From NCBI GenBank assembly GCA_023014485.1, contig JAJOZX010005806.1, positions 1-64,000 on the forward strand: a stretch of 64,000 nt of DNA, written 5' to 3'. Source of the stretch: Bathynomus jamesi (taxonomy: Eukaryota; Arthropoda; Malacostraca; Isopoda; Cirolanidae). Shown here piece after piece: positions 60,701 to 64,000 of this stretch (within the stretch, counting starts at the first letter, position 1; each line of letters opens with the position of its first letter). Position numbers and translations under genes: made by a program. The notes beneath the pieces are model-generated. The model was not told the origin of the DNA and ran no database searches. It was given only the letters and a program-made list of their open reading frames with translations.

Positions 60701-60859
60701 TGATATACATTTATTTTTAAAGCTTGGTAGCAACCTCTAATTTTCTCTTTTCAACCCCAAATTTCGCATACAATGCTTCTTAGGAATATGAATAAAATAG
60801 GAGGGTGTCTCCCTGAAAATTGAAAAAAAAAAAATTTGACCCCTTTTTGCATCACCCTA
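57795..60859 (+). mobile_element. TAGGG-ended DNA transposon (element D), clade 1, AT-rich
   Basis: Ends TAGGGTGATGCAAAA on both sides, with inverted similarity continuing about 130 bp to GAGGTTGCTACCA (57910 and 60725). Left flank ATATATAT, right flank ATATTATA. 3.07 kb. Confidence 0.9.
58224..60458 (+). pseudogene. Putative DDE transposase of element D, frameshifted
   Basis: Starts MERHTRHKTVVWLIGHP at 58224. VMDVWEKARIPT and LQDLFDIAHASALDMIKIDE form the N-terminal domain, then a frameshift near 58635. A Lys/Glu-rich stretch and Ser linker follow. From 59068: LQIHWDGKLLEDITG (first Asp). A stop near 59293 and a frame change near 59305 give VFDTTASNTGSKSGAC (second Asp) and WLACRHHI. After another shift (about 59400): PRDDYKELLELTLIFIG and APGAYHRARW. 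From 59770: IYIRSWYLAPIPSCAP and RHLWYLSEELVALAFFD. The final frame 60285-60458 has MVNDIAERGVRLMEEY and ends TAA. Six or so lesions. Codon and base usage are AT-rich, unlike element C. Confidence 0.78.
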
Positions 60860-61560
60860 ATATTATATATAGTACCCTTATAGATTACCAATTTGTGGTG
60901 GCCTATCAAGTAGGCTTTCTATAATTAATGAATTAAATTTAAATGAATAATTAGGGGTCACCAGTTTGGGGCACAGCCCAAAGAAACAATATTTAATAAG
61001 GAGAGAAAAAAATATGATTAAGTTTGTCTGAAATATTATAATATGTAAAACCAGTGAAATCAGAAGGTAATGAGCATCACACACATGAATTGCTGTATAT
61101 CATTTTAACAGATACACATTTTTTAAGAAATGGTATGATTAATAAATCCCTTAAACACAGACCTACTTACATCCTCATATATAGCAAGTATGGAAAACAT
61201 TACCCAATTCAGAGAGATTTATGTAAATATCACTTGACCTAACAGTGGAGGTTGCATTTGTGTAATGAGCATGATGGCAACTTCTTCCATTAATAAAAAA
61301 ATTAATAAATACATGGGTATATAAAATAATGGTAATGTTTGTCAGCTTAGATTCTTAGGTGTTTGTGATAAAAAAAAATTAAAACCTCAACTGCTTTCTT
61401 CAGTGAGCTATATTTAAAAATGTAAAAAGTTGTTTCCAAATGAAATGAGTACTATGCTGGAATGACCCATTAGTGGTAAGGTAGAATTTTCAAATTTAAA
61501 TAATTAAGATTATTGCATTTAATGTTGAATGTAGGGTTTCTCCTAGGGTGATGTTCTTCC
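60860..61560. other. Unassigned AT-rich spacer
   Basis: About 700 bp with no coding, inverted ends or strong repeat that I can see. Confidence 0.4.
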
Positions 61561-61688
61561 TGGTAACCCCTAGTAGTTGTTGTTGGTTAGCTGATCAGCC
61601 CACTCTGATTGAGCAAGCCAGTGGCATGCAGGTAACCAATCACCCTCTCTGGAGTGGACTAGAGGTTCAGTGCACTAGTGATGTTGTG

Positions 61689-63060
61689 TTAATGGTGTGA
61701 GGTGTTGGTGCATGATTGTACATGTAGTGGCAAGGGTGTTGGTGCATGATTGTACATGTAGTGGCAGGGGTGTTGTGGGTTAGTTGTCGCTACTGCCATG
61801 AATTGTGTTCCCCTCATGTCTAAATGCTCCCTAACTTTCAGTATTTTTGTTTCTGTGTGCAGGTGTTCTATCGGTGTTGCTCGAGTACATCCTGTAATGA
61901 TACGAAGTGCGTTGTTTTGTATTGTCTGTAAGGTGTTTGTGTGTGTTTGAGATAATGGGTGCCCAGCATGGGCTGGCATAGTCCATAACAGCAAATATAT
62001 TGTTTGTATATGAGTGATGTTGTTTCCTGTTGGTGTCTAAAGTTTGTGCCTGTTAGTACCCTAAGCATGTTAAGTTTAAGTTTTGATGTACATTTGTTTT
62101 TAATGTCCTGAATGTGGTTTGCAAAAGATAATGATGTGTTGTATGTGACCCCAAGTATTTTGGTTCTGTGAGTGTTTGAAATGTTGGTGGTGTTTAGTGT
62201 AAGCTGTGGAGTTACCTGGTGTTCTTTTGTGTTGCTTGTTAGCAAGGTGATGGTTGATTTTGTGGGTGCTTATGTATGTTTGTAGGTTATTTGTAGCAGT
62301 GTCAATGTTGTTGTGGGTGGATGTTAGTGATGTCATTTGCATATGATGATAAGGTAATCTTGTTATCTATGGGTGTTGGAAAGTCATGCATGCATGTATA
62401 AGTTGAACAGTGTTGGACCATTGGTGAGAGAACAGAGCCTTGACGGACCCTGTTTGGAAAAAGCTTGTTTTTGGATGACTTGCCATTAAATGTGACATGT
62501 GAGTATCTTCCTGAAAGATAGTTGCTCAGCCACCTTTTAGTGTTATTGTGCATGTTTGTGTTGAGTATTTTGTTTATGAGAGGGAAGTGTGGGATAGCAT
62601 CAAATGCTTTACTAATGTCTATTGTTGCTAATAGTGTACATTGAGCTGGTCATCTGGAGTTGATGCCATCCATGATGTGCTGCATGAGGTTAGTGAGTAA
62701 TGTCATGGTTGAGTGGTGAGGTCTGAATCCATGTTGAGTAGGTGATAGTGGTATGTGTGGGTGGTGATTTGTAAGATTAGTCTTTCTGTTACTTTGGAAG
62801 GTGCGCATAGTAAGGTAATGGGTCTATAGGAAACTGGTTCTGTTGGATTTTTGTTTGGTTTGAGCAGTGTAATAATTTTACCTTTTTTCCATATGTCAGG
62901 AATAATAGTGTTGGTATGAATATGTGTTGATGTTTGTGAGAGCTAGTATTCCCTGTGGTCCCAAGTGTTTAAGGTGTATGTTAGATATGTTGTCTGCTCC
63001 AGTAGCCTTCAAATTCTTAATGTTTTTGATGATCTTGGTGGTCTGGTCTGTATTGAAGGG
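61689..63060 (-). pseudogene. Non-LTR retrotransposon reverse transcriptase (Jockey-like), degraded
   Basis: Minus strand from about 63060: KNLKATGADNISNIHLKHLG (RT fingers), then TQHGFRPHHSTMTLL and TIDISKAFDAIPHFPLI (a catalytic Asp). 62553-62302 has TKRWLSNYLSGRYSHVTFNG and VRQGSVLSP. The YADD equivalent has decayed to YANDI. 62245-61868 and 61994-61689 give the thumb, ILGVTYNTSLSFANHI and later RIITGCTRATPIEHLHTETK. A 36-bp direct duplication (about 61703-61770) lies near the end. Multiple stops and frame changes. Confidence 0.85.
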
Positions 63061-64000
63061 TGTAATAGTCATATCGAGTCTGTAGGTTTTCTTGTGTTTT
63101 CTTGTTTGTCTGTCTGCATTTTTCTGGTTGTTTTCTCTGGTAGTTGTTAACTGCAGTGGCTTTAACTATTCACTGTTTTCCACTTCCTTTATATTACTTG
63201 GCTACTTCATGTTAAAAGTAGAGCCCATTGCCCATGGGCTTGATGGTAATATTGAAATAAAAATGACAAGATAGGGCAAATAAGCTCTTTGAATAGACTG
63301 CTCTTGAGTAACTTCTCCCCTCTTGACTGACTCTCAATTTGACTCTTGATCTGCCTCTTGATCTGCCTCTTGCTGATTGACTCTGGTCCTCACTGATTTT
63401 GATCTGCCTTTTGCTGACTGACTCTTGATCTGTGCTGCATACTTTTTTCCCCTTTTAGCTTCAAGAATTCAGATTTTCATTTTACATTGGGAAAACATAA
63501 TCGTCTTTTTTTTAGTTTGATCCTGGAACTTAGAAACAATTTTAAAATACTGTACATTATATTATCTGACCAGTTTTATAAATTCCTAACTGCTTTATAT
63601 TATTTAACTAACTTATGTTACTTATTTGACAACATTAAATAATTTCTATATTTATTTCAAGTACCTACTACAGTATACTATTTAAAACAAGATTATTTAT
63701 GAATACTGTACATGATCTGTTGACATGGATGTGTGGCATCACATGACTGATATTCCCACACCTCATTGGTTAAACAAAAAATGTCACTTGTTCCAGTACA
63801 AACAAGTTGAAACCCATTTGGATGTTTTTGTGCAGGCAGTGACATATTCTTTTCTGGGATTTGCCCGAGGCCTACTCAGAATTCATATCCTACCTAACTT
63901 ACATTTTTCATTTTCATAAAAATTTTACTATATATTTTATATTATTAATAAATCCCCATTTTTGCAAACCCAACATTAGCATAGCTTTTAAAACATTTAG
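63061..64000. other. Unassigned AT-rich end of window
   Basis: No gene recognised. An imperfect short tandem array of GACTCTTGATCTGCCTCTTG-type units lies at about 63316-63434. Otherwise no inverted ends or ORF that I can support. Confidence 0.5.

Noticed and set aside
61561..61688. tRNA-derived SINE next to the LINE at 61.7 kb
   Set aside because: No convincing A and B box pair; more likely the 3' flank of the LINE.

Overview
The window is eukaryotic, AT-rich, intron-containing DNA built almost entirely of transposable elements. I found no convincing host gene, tRNA, rRNA or CRISPR array. Abundant (TA)n tracts, several Tc1/mariner and pogo-like elements, hAT elements, a GC-rich RNase H-bearing LINE and an arthropod-type multicopy zinc-finger gene relic suggest an invertebrate, most likely an arthropod and perhaps a crustacean. 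The taxon is an inference.

Layout. 0.05-2.7 kb is a hAT element with perfect 15-bp ends and an 8-bp target duplication. 3.0-3.6 kb is a mariner MITE. 3.9-8.2 kb is a large TAGG-ended DNA transposon (element I) with a five-exon transposase. 8.3-10.5 kb is a LINE. 10.6-11.3 kb is a pogo-like MITE. 11.3-17.8 kb is a tandem and inverted 450-bp repeat split by a 5-kb LTR element without recognisable coding genes. 18.0-20.7 kb is TAGGG element A. 20.8-22.1 kb is a cluster of pogo-like MITEs. 22.3-23.4 kb is a second hAT copy. 24.1-31.1 kb is an intron-bearing hAT (H) whose third intron carries TAGG element G, and one end of G carries a foldback MITE. 31.7-34.0 kb is a broken intron-bearing zinc-finger gene. 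34.3-42.0 kb is a three-level nest: F contains E, which contains an intact Tc1/mariner. 42.1-60.9 kb is a run of elements separated mostly by (TA)n tracts: MITEs, B, a MITE, a DD41D mariner, C, a MITE, a GC-rich LINE, and D. 61.7-63.1 kb is another LINE fragment.

The most interesting content is a family of eight large DNA transposons, A to G and I, which together occupy roughly 40% of the window. Their ends begin TAGG. Where target duplications can be read they are 8-9 bp. They encode transposases of about 700 residues with a first aspartate block (HWDGKLLP or FDG), a second (FDTTASNTG or GDSTNVNTG), a CxxH motif (CRHHILE or CLLHLNELP), an HxRW motif and, in the six-member clade, a late VNDxAERG motif. 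This order resembles the D / D / C-x2-H / E layout of hAT-like DDE transposases, but the hAT C-terminal dimerisation domain is absent. I cannot assign the family to a named superfamily from memory.

Most coding regions carry frameshifts or stops. The clear exception is the 368-residue Tc1/mariner transposase at 38.6-39.7 kb; element A is one frameshift from open. Two elements, G and the intact mariner, lie inside introns of other transposons' transposase genes.
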